Shown here: in pieces, positions 45,039 to 55,119 of the stretch
How the letters are laid out: each line of letters opens with the position of its first letter
How positions within the stretch are numbered: the first letter of the stretch is position 1
Source of the DNA: an uncultured Nitrosomonadaceae bacterium
GTDB taxonomy: Bacteria > Pseudomonadota > Gammaproteobacteria > Burkholderiales > Nitrosomonadaceae
Direction of reading: 5' to 3'
DNA: 64,000 nt
NCBI GenBank assembly: GCA_943787405.1
Contig: CALSMH010000003.1
Location: 62,001 to 126,000 of the forward strand
Program-made: the position numbers and the translations under genes
The notes under the pieces: generated by a model
The model's database searches: none
The model's input: the letters and a program-made list of their open reading frames with translations, nothing else
What the model was told of the DNA's origin: nothing

Positions 45039-45884
45039 ATGAATTTAAATTCTGAAATTTCAAATAACGTTGCCAAGTCCTTATCTGAAGATATTGGTAC
45101 TGGTGACCTGACTACACTTCTAATTAAGAGTGAAATAAGCGCTGTAGCAACCGTTACTTGCCGTGAGAAATCAATTTTATGTGGAACACAATGGTTTGAT
45201 ACATGCTTTAAGCAACTCTCCCAACAGACCGAAATACATTGGTTTGCGGAAGAGGGTGATGTAATCTCTGACGGGCAAGAACTGTGTAAAATTGAAGGAA
45301 ATGCACGCTCGCTGCTTACGGCTGAGCGGTCAGCACTAAATTTCTTACAAACTCTATCAGCTATAGCTACCCAAACCAGATCCTACGTTGATGAAGTACT
45401 AGGTACTGGTGCTTCAATAGTGGACACCAGAAAAACACTTCCAGGGTTAAGGCTTGCACAAAAATATGCCGTCAGATGTGGAGGTGGCTTAAATCATCGG
45501 TTAGGCTTATATGACGGAATTCTTATAAAAGAAAATCATATCAAGTCTGCTGGTGGAATTGAATCCGCCTTAAAGATAGCAGAATTAATTGCCCCAAAAG
45601 ATCTAATAATACAGATTGAAGTTGAAACAAAGGATGAATTATTTAAGGCGCTCAATGCTGGGGCCAGAATGATTCTATTAGATAATTTTAGTCTTGAAGA
45701 CTTGAGCTATGCCGTTACCCTAACTGCCAATCTAACGAATAAAGAGACATTACTTGAGGCCTCAGGAGGCATTACCTTAAAAAATGTTAGGAAGATAGCA
45801 GAAACTGGTGTTAATCGAATCTCGATTGGAAGTATAACCAAGCATGTAGGAGCAATAGATTTTTCAATGAATTTTATTAATTAA
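45039..45884 (+). CDS. nadC: Nicotinate-nucleotide (quinolinate) pyrophosphorylase
   Basis: Makes nicotinate mononucleotide from quinolinate and PRPP. The 281 residues carry EDIGTGDLTT, NFLQTLSAIATQTRSYV, DTRKTLPGLRLAQKYAVRCG, NHRLGLYDGILIKENHI, IEVETKDEL, LLDNFSLE and EASGGITLKNVRKIAETGV, all catalytic or PRPP-binding segments. It stands alone between divergent dapA and convergent thrC. Confidence 0.97.
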   Translation: MNLNSEISNNVAKSLSEDIGTGDLTTLLIKSEISAVATVTCREKSILCGTQWFDTCFKQLSQQTEIHWFAEEGDVISDGQELCKIEGNARSLLTAERSALNFLQTLSAIATQTRSYVDEVLGTGASIVDTRKTLPGLRLAQKYAVRCGGGLNHRLGLYDGILIKENHIKSAGGIESALKIAELIAPKDLIIQIEVETKDELFKALNAGARMILLDNFSLEDLSYAVTLTANLTNKETLLEASGGITLKNVRKIAETGVNRISIGSITKHVGAIDFSMNFIN

Positions 45885-45919
45885 CAACTACAATACTGTT
45901 ATAAAAGCTAAATCTATTC

Positions 45920-47326
45920 CTAGATATTCGAGGAAATAAAGACCTTAATTTCTGCGGCATCAGCGTCCATTTCAACATAGTGCTGCGATAAATCTTCCAA
46001 ATTATCATAGCCATCAGGGCGGCTTGGCTCAGCCCCGATAGCTTCTACAATGCTCTCAGAGAATTTTGCTGGTAGCGCAGTTTCTAAGCAAATCAAAGGA
46101 ATATTCTTCTCGCGATAATTAAGCCCAACCTTCAGCCCATCAGCAGTATGTGGATCTACAAGCACCCCATATTTACTATGCATTTCTCGTATAGTCTCAA
46201 TACGCTCTTTATGGTTACTGGTTCCTGATACGATATGTGATTTTCTTATTTTCTCCCATAATAGCGTGCCAGAAATATCAAAAGGTCTATTGTTATCAAC
46301 TTCTTTCCACAATTTACTAACTTCTTCAGCATCTCTGCTTGTCATATCAAAAATAAAACGCTCAAAATTAGATGCTTTAGAAATATCCATTGACGGACTA
46401 CTTGTGTGGCTTGTCTCTTCAGCAGTGCGAGGACGGTAGCATCCCGTTGAAAAAAATTCGTGCAATACATCATTTTCATTGGTCGCAAGAATTAATCTCT
46501 TGATAGGCAGTCCCATCATAAACGCCACATGGCCCGCACAAATATTACCAAAATTTCCTGAAGGAACAGCAAATGATACTTGTTGATTATTTGAATCTGT
46601 AGCTGCAAAATAACCTTTAAAATAGTAAACAATTTGCGCCACAATACGCGCCCAATTTATTGAATTAACTGTCCCAATATGATTATTTTCCTTAAATTCG
46701 GAATCATTACTAACAACTTTAACTATATCCTGACAATCATCAAATACTCCTCGAATAGAGATATTAAAAATATTTGGATCCCGTAAGGAAAACATTTGTG
46801 CTGTTTGGAACGCGGTCATCTTTCCATGAGGTGACAGCATAAATATACGAATCCCATTCTTTCCTTTCATTGCATATTCAGCACTAGAACCGGTATCACC
46901 AGAGGTAGCACCTAAAATATTTAATTCTTTACCCGATTTTTCCAAAACATACTCGAATAAATTTCCAAGAAACTGCATTGCAATATCTTTGAATGCTAAA
47001 GTTGGCCCGTTTGACAAACTAAGTATATGAACTCCGGGCTCTAAGGTCTTTAATGGTGTAATTTCATCATTATGAAAGGCCTCAGGGGTATATGTTCGAT
47101 CAATGATGCTGCGTAAATCTGTTTCAGGGATATCATCAACAAATTTTGAAATAATCTTGAATGCAAGATCAGGGTAATTAAGATTACGCCACTGTTCCAG
47201 CTCAGATTCACTTATTCTTGGATAAGACTCTGGTATTGCAAGGCCACCATCAGAAGCCAATCCACTTAGAACCACTTCAGTGAATGCTTTTGATGACATG
47301 TTTCCACGAGTAGATATATAGCGCAT
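45920..47326 (-). CDS. thrC: Threonine synthase
   Basis: PLP enzyme converting O-phosphohomoserine to threonine. The 468 residues begin MRYISTRG and include ASDGGLAIPESYPRI, the PLP lysine in LAFKDIAMQFLGNL, LGATSGDTGSSAEYAM, SINWARIVAQIVYYF and VPSGNFGNICAGHVAFMMG. It follows hom by 126 bases on the same strand, the usual hom-thrC pair. Confidence 0.96.
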   Translation of the reverse strand: MRYISTRGNMSSKAFTEVVLSGLASDGGLAIPESYPRISESELEQWRNLNYPDLAFKIISKFVDDIPETDLRSIIDRTYTPEAFHNDEITPLKTLEPGVHILSLSNGPTLAFKDIAMQFLGNLFEYVLEKSGKELNILGATSGDTGSSAEYAMKGKNGIRIFMLSPHGKMTAFQTAQMFSLRDPNIFNISIRGVFDDCQDIVKVVSNDSEFKENNHIGTVNSINWARIVAQIVYYFKGYFAATDSNNQQVSFAVPSGNFGNICAGHVAFMMGLPIKRLILATNENDVLHEFFSTGCYRPRTAEETSHTSSPSMDISKASNFERFIFDMTSRDAEEVSKLWKEVDNNRPFDISGTLLWEKIRKSHIVSGTSNHKERIETIREMHSKYGVLVDPHTADGLKVGLNYREKNIPLICLETALPAKFSESIVEAIGAEPSRPDGYDNLEDLSQHYVEMDADAAEIKVFISSNI

Positions 47327-47452
47327 GTTTTACAGAAGATACAAAATATTCGGTTTAATTACTAAAAATTGAATAATCAACAACTAGGTTAGTGTGCCTT
47401 GTTGTCATAACAGATAAATCTTTTTGATATAACTCAGCAATTCTTTGCTAAA

Positions 47453-48772
47453 TTATTTGCTACTTAATTCCTCTAATCGAATACGAGTTATTTCTCCCAT
47501 TACTGAAGGGAGTTCCTCTATTTTGGCAATAGCTGCATTGATATTTTTTTCAACAGAAAGATGGGTAAGCACAATTATATCTACCTGCTCTTCATTTTTT
47601 TTAGGTTCCTTCTGAACCATCGCATCGATCGAAATTTCAAGTTCAGCTAGTATGCATGTAATATCAGCTAGCACACCTGGCCTATCCAATGCTTGCAACC
47701 GGAGATAATATGATGTTTCCACTTCTTCCATTGCCAGGATTGGTATATCTAATAATAAATTAGGCTGAACACCTAGATGAGGAACACGCTGTTTGGGATC
47801 GGCAGTATGCATACGAGTAACGTCTACCAAATCAGCAACAACAGCGCTTGCAGTAGGCTCTGCTCCGGCCCCAGGGCCATAATAAAGGGTTGGCCCTACT
47901 GCATCCCCTTTAACCACAACAGCGTTCATTACACCTTCTACATTAGCAATCAGCCTTCGTGAAGGAATAAGGGTGGGATGAACACGCAGCTCAATTCCTT
48001 TAGGAGTCTTCTTGGTAATTCCTAATAATTTAATACGATATCCCAACTCCTCTGCATAACTAATGTCTTCACCGGTTAATTTTGTAATTCCTTCCGTATA
48101 AACTTTATCAAATTGGATTGAAATTCCAAAGGCAATAGAGGCCATAATAGAAATCTTATGAGCTGCATCAATTCCTTCAATATCAAAAGTTGGATCCGCT
48201 TCTGCATACCCTAATTTCTGTGCTTGCTCCAATACAGTATCAAAGCTAAGTCCCTTACTACGCATCTCTGATAAAATAAAATTTCCTGTACCGTTAATAA
48301 TCCCAGCGATCCACTCGATGCAATTTGCTGTCAAACCTTCACGTAGAGCTTTAATAATAGGGATCCCACCAGCTACCGCTGCTTCAAATGCCACCATCAC
48401 CCCTTGCTTTTCCGCAGCAGCAAATATTTCAGTGCCATGTGAGGCAAGCATAGCCTTATTAGCAGTAACCACATGTTTGCCATTTTCAATTGCTTTAAGT
48501 GTTAGTTCTTTTGCAGCGCTATAACCACCAATTAACTCAACAACAATATCAACATCAGGGTGAATAACCACCTCATTTGCATCAGAGGTGATCAATGTAG
48601 AATCATCACCTACAATACTCCGTGCTTTATCAATATCACGGTCAGCAATAATCTTAATAACGATTTCTCGGCCAGCACGTCTAGCAATTTCTTGTTGGTT
48701 ACGCTTAAGAACAGCAAAAGTTCCACTTCCAACTGTTCCAATACCTAATAGGCCTATATTAATTGGTTTCAT
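47453..48772 (-). CDS. hom: Homoserine dehydrogenase
   Basis: NAD(P)-dependent reduction of aspartate semialdehyde to homoserine. The 439 residues have the Rossmann motif LLGIGTVGSGTFAVLKRN, ENGKHVVTANKAMLA, AAVAGGIPIIKALREGL, IAGIINGTGNFIL and a C-terminal ACT domain (YYLRLQALDRPGVLADI) that mediates threonine feedback. It sits between alaA and thrC; the order alaA-hom-thrC is common in betaproteobacteria. Confidence 0.97.
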   Translation of the reverse strand: MKPINIGLLGIGTVGSGTFAVLKRNQQEIARRAGREIVIKIIADRDIDKARSIVGDDSTLITSDANEVVIHPDVDIVVELIGGYSAAKELTLKAIENGKHVVTANKAMLASHGTEIFAAAEKQGVMVAFEAAVAGGIPIIKALREGLTANCIEWIAGIINGTGNFILSEMRSKGLSFDTVLEQAQKLGYAEADPTFDIEGIDAAHKISIMASIAFGISIQFDKVYTEGITKLTGEDISYAEELGYRIKLLGITKKTPKGIELRVHPTLIPSRRLIANVEGVMNAVVVKGDAVGPTLYYGPGAGAEPTASAVVADLVDVTRMHTADPKQRVPHLGVQPNLLLDIPILAMEEVETSYYLRLQALDRPGVLADITCILAELEISIDAMVQKEPKKNEEQVDIIVLTHLSVEKNINAAIAKIEELPSVMGEITRIRLEELSSK

Positions 48773-48883
48773 AATTTTTAATTTGAGGGATAATAGTATT
48801 TAATATTTTTTTGTAATTTCAAGATATTTTTCAAATACATGCTCATAATGTAAATTTGAACGCATTGCCATAAACTACGATCA

Positions 48884-50113
48884 TTAGTTAGTTCCATGGC
48901 TCTTTCGATATCGCTCAAGATAACATGCAATCCGGCGAATTGCTTCAGTAATATCGTCACTATTTGGAAGAAATACTAGCCGGAAATGATCTGGGGACGG
49001 CCAATTAAAGCCGCTGCCCTGAACCAATAGAACCTTCTCCTCCTTCAATAAATCTAATACAAATTTCTCATCATCTTTGATAGGATATATTTTTGGGTCT
49101 AAACGAGGAAATAAATACATTGCTGCTTGTGGCTTAAAGCAAGTAACACCTGGGATTCCAGTTAGAAGATTCCATGCAAGATCCCGCTGCTTTACAAGTC
49201 GCCCGGTTGGCATAACCAAATCGTCAATACTCTGGTAACCTCCAAGCGCGGTTTGAATGCCATATTGAGCAGGAACATTAGCGCATAAGCGCATTGATGC
49301 TAGCATCGTTAAGCCTGTAATATAATCTTGAGCGTGATTTTTTTTACCGGAAACAATAGCCCAACCTGTTCGAAATCCCGCAACACGGTAATTTTTAGAT
49401 AACCCACTAAATGTTACAAAAAAAACATCATTAGCCAAGGAAGCAACAGAGGTATGCTTAGCATTCCCATACAATACCTTATCGTAAATCTCATCGGAAT
49501 AAATGATAAGATTATTTATTCTTGCAATATCAATAATTTCACACAATAACTCGTCAGAGTAAATTGACCCTGTTGGATTATTAGGATTAATAATAACTAT
49601 GGCCTTAGTCCTAGATGTTATTTTAGAACGAATATCGTCTATATCAGGAAACCAATCCGCGCGCTCGTCACACTTATAGTGCTGTGCAACCCCCCCAGCC
49701 AAAACAACTGCCGCAGTCCATAATGGATAGTCAGGTGAAGGAATTAGCACTTCATCTCCATCATCAAGAAGTGCTTGCATAGACATAACTATTAATTCAG
49801 ATACGCCATTACCAATAAAAATATCATCCATCTGTACATCTTGTATATTCTTCTCTTGGGCATAATGCATAATTGACTTACGTGCAGCAAATAGACCCTT
49901 AGAGTCACAGTAAGCAGATGCGTCAGATAAATTATGAATCACATCTCTTAGTATTTCTTCTGGCGCATCAAAGCCAAAGGAACCTGGGTTACCTATATTG
50001 AGCTTGATTATATGCTGCCCTTCCTCTTCCATCAGTTTAGCCTGATCGTGAACTGGCCCACGGATGTCGTAGCAAACCTTAGCAAGCTTGCTAGATTTTA
50101 ATATTGATTTCAT
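48884..50113 (-). CDS. alaA: Alanine-type aminotransferase (AlaA family)
   Basis: PLP-dependent aminotransferase of about 409 residues that makes alanine from pyruvate and glutamate. The start at 50113 (MKSILKSSKLAKVCYDIRG) is chosen because the conserved family N-terminus begins there; an upstream frame adds 24 unconserved residues. Visible motifs are LNIGNPGSFGFDAPEEI, FIGNGVSELIVMSMQALLD, PSPDYPLWTAAV, INPNNPTGSIYSDE, YSDEIYDKVLY and the PLP lysine in FSGLSKNYRVAGFRTGW. Confidence 0.94.
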   Translation of the reverse strand: MKSILKSSKLAKVCYDIRGPVHDQAKLMEEEGQHIIKLNIGNPGSFGFDAPEEILRDVIHNLSDASAYCDSKGLFAARKSIMHYAQEKNIQDVQMDDIFIGNGVSELIVMSMQALLDDGDEVLIPSPDYPLWTAAVVLAGGVAQHYKCDERADWFPDIDDIRSKITSRTKAIVIINPNNPTGSIYSDELLCEIIDIARINNLIIYSDEIYDKVLYGNAKHTSVASLANDVFFVTFSGLSKNYRVAGFRTGWAIVSGKKNHAQDYITGLTMLASMRLCANVPAQYGIQTALGGYQSIDDLVMPTGRLVKQRDLAWNLLTGIPGVTCFKPQAAMYLFPRLDPKIYPIKDDEKFVLDLLKEEKVLLVQGSGFNWPSPDHFRLVFLPNSDDITEAIRRIACYLERYRKSHGTN

Positions 50114-50302
50114 AAATAAATTACCAAGTCGTAATCTGGAAGAAATTACAGTAAAAAAACTTATACTACAATTCAATGATTTCATCGATAAACCAGAGAA
50201 TTTTAAAACTATATTACTTCTATCACCATTTCTACTTTATTACTACGCAAAAAAGATGTAATGTTACCTGACCAGCTAATCAGCTGCAAATGGAGGCTAA
50301 TA

Positions 50303-50671
50303 TTGAAGTTACATCTGTCTAAACCAGTTGAAAAAAATATTTTTAGCGGCTATGGATCAGGCTATGTTGTTGTTAATAAAAAAAAATATGAAAACAGCAT
50401 GATCACAATGCCAGATAAAATTATTGAGGACTGGCAGGCATCAACAGTTGAAAAACTCACCGAAGAACATTTTAAACTGCTAATTCCATATGAGCCAGAA
50501 ATTATCTTATTAGGTACGGGTGCTACCTTACGCTTCCCTTCCCTATTAGTAACAAAAAATTTATTAGAATCAAAAATAGGTATTGAAGTGATGGATACAA
50601 ATGCTGCATGTCGAACTTATAATATCCTCATGGCAGAAGGAAGAAATGTTGCAGCAGCGTTACTTATTTAA
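50303..50671 (+). CDS. Mth938-like domain protein (DUF498)
   Basis: A protein of about 122 residues with the Mth938/NDUFAF3-like fold: FSGYGSGYVVVNKKKYENSM, PDKIIEDWQ, PEIILLGTGATLRFPS and EVMDTNAACRTYNILMAEGR. I use the TTG at 50303 because GGAGG lies about 6 bases upstream and LKLHLSKP matches the family start; the longer frame lacks such a site. It is divergent from alaA and ends at a bidirectional terminator. The bacterial function is unknown. Confidence 0.87.
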   Translation: MKLHLSKPVEKNIFSGYGSGYVVVNKKKYENSMITMPDKIIEDWQASTVEKLTEEHFKLLIPYEPEIILLGTGATLRFPSLLVTKNLLESKIGIEVMDTNAACRTYNILMAEGRNVAAALLI

Positions 50672-50726
50672 GTGAAACTAAATAAGTAAAATACATTAAT
50701 AACCTAATCTTAAGCTTATCATTAAC

Positions 50727-50774
50727 AATAATAAAAAAGCCTCCATTTTTACTGGAGGCTTTTTTATTATTACT
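50727..50774. terminator. Bidirectional terminator
   Basis: Perfect 19-base arms (AATAATAAAAAAGCCTCCA and complement) around TTTTTAC. It ends the Mth938-like gene and the convergent urt transcript. Confidence 0.93.
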
Positions 50775-50820
50775 ATGTAACAGGGTTAATTTTATTTAAA
50801 TAAAATAATAATCAGAAAAA

Positions 50821-51513
50821 CTAAACAGCAAGTGCTTCTCGGATTCCATCTTTTTCCATGTCTTCACCAGAGCCACGTTTAATAAATTCACCACGTTCCA
50901 TTAATAAATATTGATCAGCAAGAGAATGTGCGAAATCGTAATATTGTTCAACCAATAATATTGCCATATTTCCTTCCTCGGCTAAACTCCGGATAGCACG
51001 TTCAATATCCTTAATAATAGATGGTTGAATGCCTTCAGTAGGTTCATCTAAAATTAAAAGCTGTGGAGAAATTGCTAAAGCACGACCAATAGCAAGCTGC
51101 TGCTGTTGACCACCAGACAGATCACCACCACGACGTTTTAGGAATTCTTTTAATATTGGAAACATTTCATATATACGTGGCGGCAAGGGTGTGCCAGATG
51201 ACTTAGATGCCAATCCCATCTCAAGGTTTTCTAAAACCGTAAGACGAGGGAAAATTTCACGCCCTTGAGGAACATAACCAATCCCATGCCGTACTCTTTG
51301 GTAGGATGGTTCATGTGTCATATCATCACCGTCAAAAATAATCTTACCTGAAGCAGATTTTTCTACACCCATGAGGGTTTTAAGCAAGGTAGTTTTTCCA
51401 GCACCATTTCGGCCGAGTAAACAAGTTACTTCACCTATCTTTAAATCAAAAGATAAGTCACGAAGAATATGACTACCACCATATTTCTGATTAAGGTTTT
51501 CTACCTTTAGCAT
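50821..51513 (-). CDS. urtE: Urea ABC transporter ATP-binding protein UrtE
   Basis: One of two ATPases of the urea importer. The 230 residues carry Walker A GRNGAGKTTLLKTLMG, the Q-loop YVPQGREIFPRLTV, the signature LSGGQQQQLAIGRALA and Walker B LLILDEPTEGIQPSI. The IFPRLTVLENLEMGL segment is typical of LivF-like subunits. It follows urtD by two bases. Confidence 0.95.
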   Translation of the reverse strand: MLKVENLNQKYGGSHILRDLSFDLKIGEVTCLLGRNGAGKTTLLKTLMGVEKSASGKIIFDGDDMTHEPSYQRVRHGIGYVPQGREIFPRLTVLENLEMGLASKSSGTPLPPRIYEMFPILKEFLKRRGGDLSGGQQQQLAIGRALAISPQLLILDEPTEGIQPSIIKDIERAIRSLAEEGNMAILLVEQYYDFAHSLADQYLLMERGEFIKRGSGEDMEKDGIREALAV

Positions 51514-51515
51514 AA

Positions 51516-52322
51516 TTAACGTCCTAAATAAACCTCAATGACTCTTGGATCTGACTGCACCGCAGCCATCTCACCTTCACACAACATAGAACCCTGATCA
51601 AGTACAGTAACCATACTCTTAAGTTGCGCAACAAAATCCATATCATGCTCAACCACAACTAGAGAATGCTTACCTTTTAATGAATTAAATAGCTCACCCG
51701 TGCGTTCAGTTTCATCATCAGTCATACCAGCTACAGGCTCATCTAATAATAATAATTGGGGATCCTGCATTAGCAGCATGCCAATTTCAAGCCACTGTTT
51801 TTGGCCATGAGACAAACGTCCAGCGAGTTGGTCAGCATGAGCGCTAAGATTAACCGTTTTTAATGTTTCAGATATGCGGTCTCGCATAACATCATCAACA
51901 ACAGCAAATAAACTAAAGAAAACCGTTTTATCAGTTTTCATTGCTAATTCTAGATTTTCAAATACGGTGTGGCTTTCAAATATAGTTGGTTTTTGAAATT
52001 TCCGACCGATTCCAACCAGAGCAATTTCTGCTTCAGATAGTTTTGAAAGATCTACAGTATTATTGAAAGTACAGGTACCCTCATCAGGAGTTGTCTTACC
52101 AGTAATACAATCCATCATTGTAGTCTTACCCGCACCATTAGGGCCAATAATACACCGCAATTCATTACGCATAAATTTCATACTAAGGTCATTAAGCGCC
52201 TTGAACCCATCGAATGATACAGAAATATTTGCAATTTCTAAAATTACATCATTTTTATTTGATGCAGGTGCAGAAGCAGAAGCCTCCGCCTTTATCTTGC
52301 TTGTGTCTGTTACATCATTCAT
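51516..52322 (-). CDS. urtD: Urea ABC transporter ATP-binding protein UrtD
   Basis: Second ATPase of the urea importer (LivG-like). The 268 residues have an Ala/Ser-rich N-terminal extension, Walker A GPNGAGKTTMMDCITG, IGRKFQKPTIFESHTVFENL, signature LSHGQKQWLEIGMLL and Walker B LLLLDEPVAGMTDDE; the MTDDE and QKQWLEIG variants are characteristic of UrtD. Its start overlaps the urtC stop by four bases. Confidence 0.95.
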   Translation of the reverse strand: MNDVTDTSKIKAEASASAPASNKNDVILEIANISVSFDGFKALNDLSMKFMRNELRCIIGPNGAGKTTMMDCITGKTTPDEGTCTFNNTVDLSKLSEAEIALVGIGRKFQKPTIFESHTVFENLELAMKTDKTVFFSLFAVVDDVMRDRISETLKTVNLSAHADQLAGRLSHGQKQWLEIGMLLMQDPQLLLLDEPVAGMTDDETERTGELFNSLKGKHSLVVVEHDMDFVAQLKSMVTVLDQGSMLCEGEMAAVQSDPRVIEVYLGR

Positions 52323-53434
52323 CGTGTACTCCGTGCTCGCAGTTGCTGGTATAGACCTACTAATCCTTGTGGCAACAATAGAGTAACCAATACAAACAAT
52401 AATCCGAGGAAGTATAGCCAGTATTCAGGGAATGCTACTGTAAACCAACTCTTAGATAAATTAACTACGAAAGCCCCTATCGCAGGTCCAACAAGAGTAC
52501 CCCGACCACCAATAGCAGCCCATATAGCAATCTCAATTGAATTAGCTGTCGCCATTTCACTAGGATTTATTATACCAACCTGCGGTACATAAAGTGCCCC
52601 AGCAATTCCACATATTATCGCTGCAACCGTCCAAATGAAAAGTTTATACCATAATGGGTTGTAACCAAGAAACATTACTCTCATTTCAGCATCACGAATC
52701 GCAGTTAGTATGCGGCCATATTTGGAGGTTACTACGTAGCGTCCAAATAATAGAGCAAACAATAGTGTCGCTGAGCTTAATGCAAATAATGTAGCCCTCA
52801 TTTCTGGAGAAGTAATATCATATCCAAGGATACGCTTGAAATCTGTAAAACCATTGTTTCCGCCAAAACCAGTATTGTTCATAAAGAACAACAGTAGGAA
52901 AGCATATAACATTGCCTGAGAAATAATAGCAAAGTAAACACCCTTAACACGTGACCGAAAAACAAAGAACCCAAATACAAAAGCTAGTAACCCAGGCGCC
53001 GCTATAGCCAAGAATATTGAATATACGAAACTATCTGTAAATGCCCAGAACCATGGGTACGCTTTCCAATCAAGAAATACCATAAAGTCAGGCAGATGTG
53101 ATTTATACACCCCATCCAGACCAATACTTCTCATTAGGTACATACCGAATGCATATCCGCCAAGTGCAAAAAATAGTCCTTGGGCTAAGGATAGAACACC
53201 CGCATAGCCCCAGATCAAATCCATTGCAACCGCTACAATTGCATAACACATGATCTTGCCAATAAGTGTTACATAAAAAGTAGAGATAAATAAGGCATCA
53301 CCTTCTTGAAACATAAGGTGGCATACTGGTACCGCCACTATGGTCAAAAGAGCAAAAAGAGCTATTGCTATCCAGCCAGTACGGCCGGTAGCAGAGAAAA
53401 ATCTTACAATAAATGGGGTGCGTGCGTTAGACAT
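52319..53434 (-). CDS. urtC: Urea ABC transporter permease UrtC
   Basis: LivM-like inner-membrane permease of 371 residues with about ten hydrophobic helices. Family segments are WGYAGVLSLAQGLFFALGGYAFG, RILTAIRDAEMRVMFLGYNP and GAIGGRGTLVGPAIGAF (here AAIGGRGTLVGPAIGA). It lies between urtB and urtD with short or overlapping junctions. Confidence 0.95.
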   Translation of the reverse strand: MSNARTPFIVRFFSATGRTGWIAIALFALLTIVAVPVCHLMFQEGDALFISTFYVTLIGKIMCYAIVAVAMDLIWGYAGVLSLAQGLFFALGGYAFGMYLMRSIGLDGVYKSHLPDFMVFLDWKAYPWFWAFTDSFVYSIFLAIAAPGLLAFVFGFFVFRSRVKGVYFAIISQAMLYAFLLLFFMNNTGFGGNNGFTDFKRILGYDITSPEMRATLFALSSATLLFALLFGRYVVTSKYGRILTAIRDAEMRVMFLGYNPLWYKLFIWTVAAIICGIAGALYVPQVGIINPSEMATANSIEIAIWAAIGGRGTLVGPAIGAFVVNLSKSWFTVAFPEYWLYFLGLLFVLVTLLLPQGLVGLYQQLRARSTR

Positions 53435-53439
53435 AGTTT

Positions 53440-55101
53440 TTAATCAGCAGTCCTGCCTTTTAAGGCAAATAATCCTTGTGGTCGTTTCTGAATAACGAGG
53501 ATGATGATGGCTAGCACTATCACTTTCGCAAATACCGCGCCTAACCCACCCTCAACTAGTTTTGTAACAATTCCAATACCCATTGATGCCCATACGGTAC
53601 CTGCAAGCTGACCTACGCCACCTAACACTACTGTCATAAAGCAATCAACGATATAACCCTGACCCATTTCCGGACCGACATTAGAAACTTGTGATAGTGC
53701 AACACCACCCAATCCTGCGATAGCTGCACCTAATGCAAATGCTACTGTATCTATTCGGGCGGTAGGAACCCCTACACAACCAGCCATAGTACGATTCTGT
53801 GTTACCGCACGGACAAATAAGCCAAGCCGTGTACGATTGAGCAACAACCAAACCAATACAAGTACTGCTACAGCAAACCCGATAATAATTAATCTATTCC
53901 AAGGAAGATTTACATTACTCATTACTTCCACGCTACCTGATAGCCATGCTGGATTAGCTATTTCTTGATTAAATGTACCAAACATTACTCGAACTGTTTG
54001 AATCAGAATTAACGAAATACCCCATGTAGTTAACAGTGTTTCAAGAGCACGGCCATAAAGCCATCGAATAACTGTGCGTTCCATTATTACACCTACCACA
54101 GCTGCACTAATAAATGCCATCGGTACGGCCGCAACTATATACCAGTCAAAATATTCAGCAAAATTATCACGGAAAAAATCATGCACAACAAAAGTTGCAA
54201 AGGCACCAATCATTAATAGCTCGCCATGAGCCATATTAATAATACCCATAACACCATATGTGATAGCTAGGCCAAGCGCAGCTAATAAAAGAATACTTCC
54301 AAGGCTTAATCCAGTAAAAACACGGGTGACTGTCTCACCTATTAATATTTTTTGCTCCAGTGATGCTAATGATTCTTCTGCAGCTGCACGTACTGAGCTA
54401 TCTGCTTCATTAGCAGGATCAGTCATTTCGGTAAGCTTTAATTTGATATCTGGATTATCACTCTCACCCAGATCTTTTACTGCACTCAGCCTTACTGCTG
54501 GATCAGTGCTCTTGACACCAATCATGGCCTTTACTAATGTTATTATTTCTTTGATCTCAGAGTCACTTTCTTTTGCCAAGACCCGATCCATGATGGGCAA
54601 GAACATTTCATCTGCCCCACCCGTATCTTCAATTTGCTTAGCTGCTTCAAGCCTAATTTCTTGATTCGGATCGAATAATTTCAATATAGACATGCTGGTA
54701 TTTAATACAACACGTACTCGATTATTTGGGTAGACCTGATCCATATCTTCAGGTACAGGAGAAACCTCTTTACCTGAAGTGGCATCAAACGCCTTTTCTC
54801 CTTCCATGCGGATAAGAATCTCTCCGCTGTCACCCGCAATCATCAATCTATCTTCAGCTAGTGCTGTTAGTACTTGTACTGCTTCGGGGGTTGCCAGGAG
54901 AGTTAACTGTTTAATGGCATTTGTTTTTGCCTTGTTGCCATCCCCATTTAATTGATGGACTAACTCCGGATCTAGTGGGAAACCTTCAATAAGCTCTGCA
55001 TTAACTGGCATAGAAAATATTGCCGCCAACCAAGGCAAAAGAATGGCTGTTCTTAAAATTTTTGTAGGTGAAAAAAACCTGAACTGTAATTTACAAAGCA
55101 T
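53440..55101 (-). CDS. urtB: Urea ABC transporter permease UrtB
   Basis: LivH-like permease with the long N-terminal periplasmic domain typical of UrtB. A signal sequence (ILLPWLAAIFSMPVNA) precedes about 230 residues of helical HEAT-like repeats (QLTLLATPEAVQVLTALA; KLFDPNQEIRLEAAKQIED), followed by about nine membrane helices with INMAHGELLMIGAFATF, LLLNRTRLGLFVRAVTQNRTMA and VVLGGVGQLAGTVWASMGIG. I use ATG 55101; TTG 55119 would add six residues. A TATAAT lies only 8 bases before this ATG. Confidence 0.94.
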   Translation of the reverse strand: MLCKLQFRFFSPTKILRTAILLPWLAAIFSMPVNAELIEGFPLDPELVHQLNGDGNKAKTNAIKQLTLLATPEAVQVLTALAEDRLMIAGDSGEILIRMEGEKAFDATSGKEVSPVPEDMDQVYPNNRVRVVLNTSMSILKLFDPNQEIRLEAAKQIEDTGGADEMFLPIMDRVLAKESDSEIKEIITLVKAMIGVKSTDPAVRLSAVKDLGESDNPDIKLKLTEMTDPANEADSSVRAAAEESLASLEQKILIGETVTRVFTGLSLGSILLLAALGLAITYGVMGIINMAHGELLMIGAFATFVVHDFFRDNFAEYFDWYIVAAVPMAFISAAVVGVIMERTVIRWLYGRALETLLTTWGISLILIQTVRVMFGTFNQEIANPAWLSGSVEVMSNVNLPWNRLIIIGFAVAVLVLVWLLLNRTRLGLFVRAVTQNRTMAGCVGVPTARIDTVAFALGAAIAGLGGVALSQVSNVGPEMGQGYIVDCFMTVVLGGVGQLAGTVWASMGIGIVTKLVEGGLGAVFAKVIVLAIIILVIQKRPQGLFALKGRTAD

Positions 55102-55119
55102 GGAATTTATTATACCCAA

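Noticed and set aside
54260-54664. 134-codon ORF opposite urtB
   Set aside because: Antisense shadow of the UrtB N-terminal domain.
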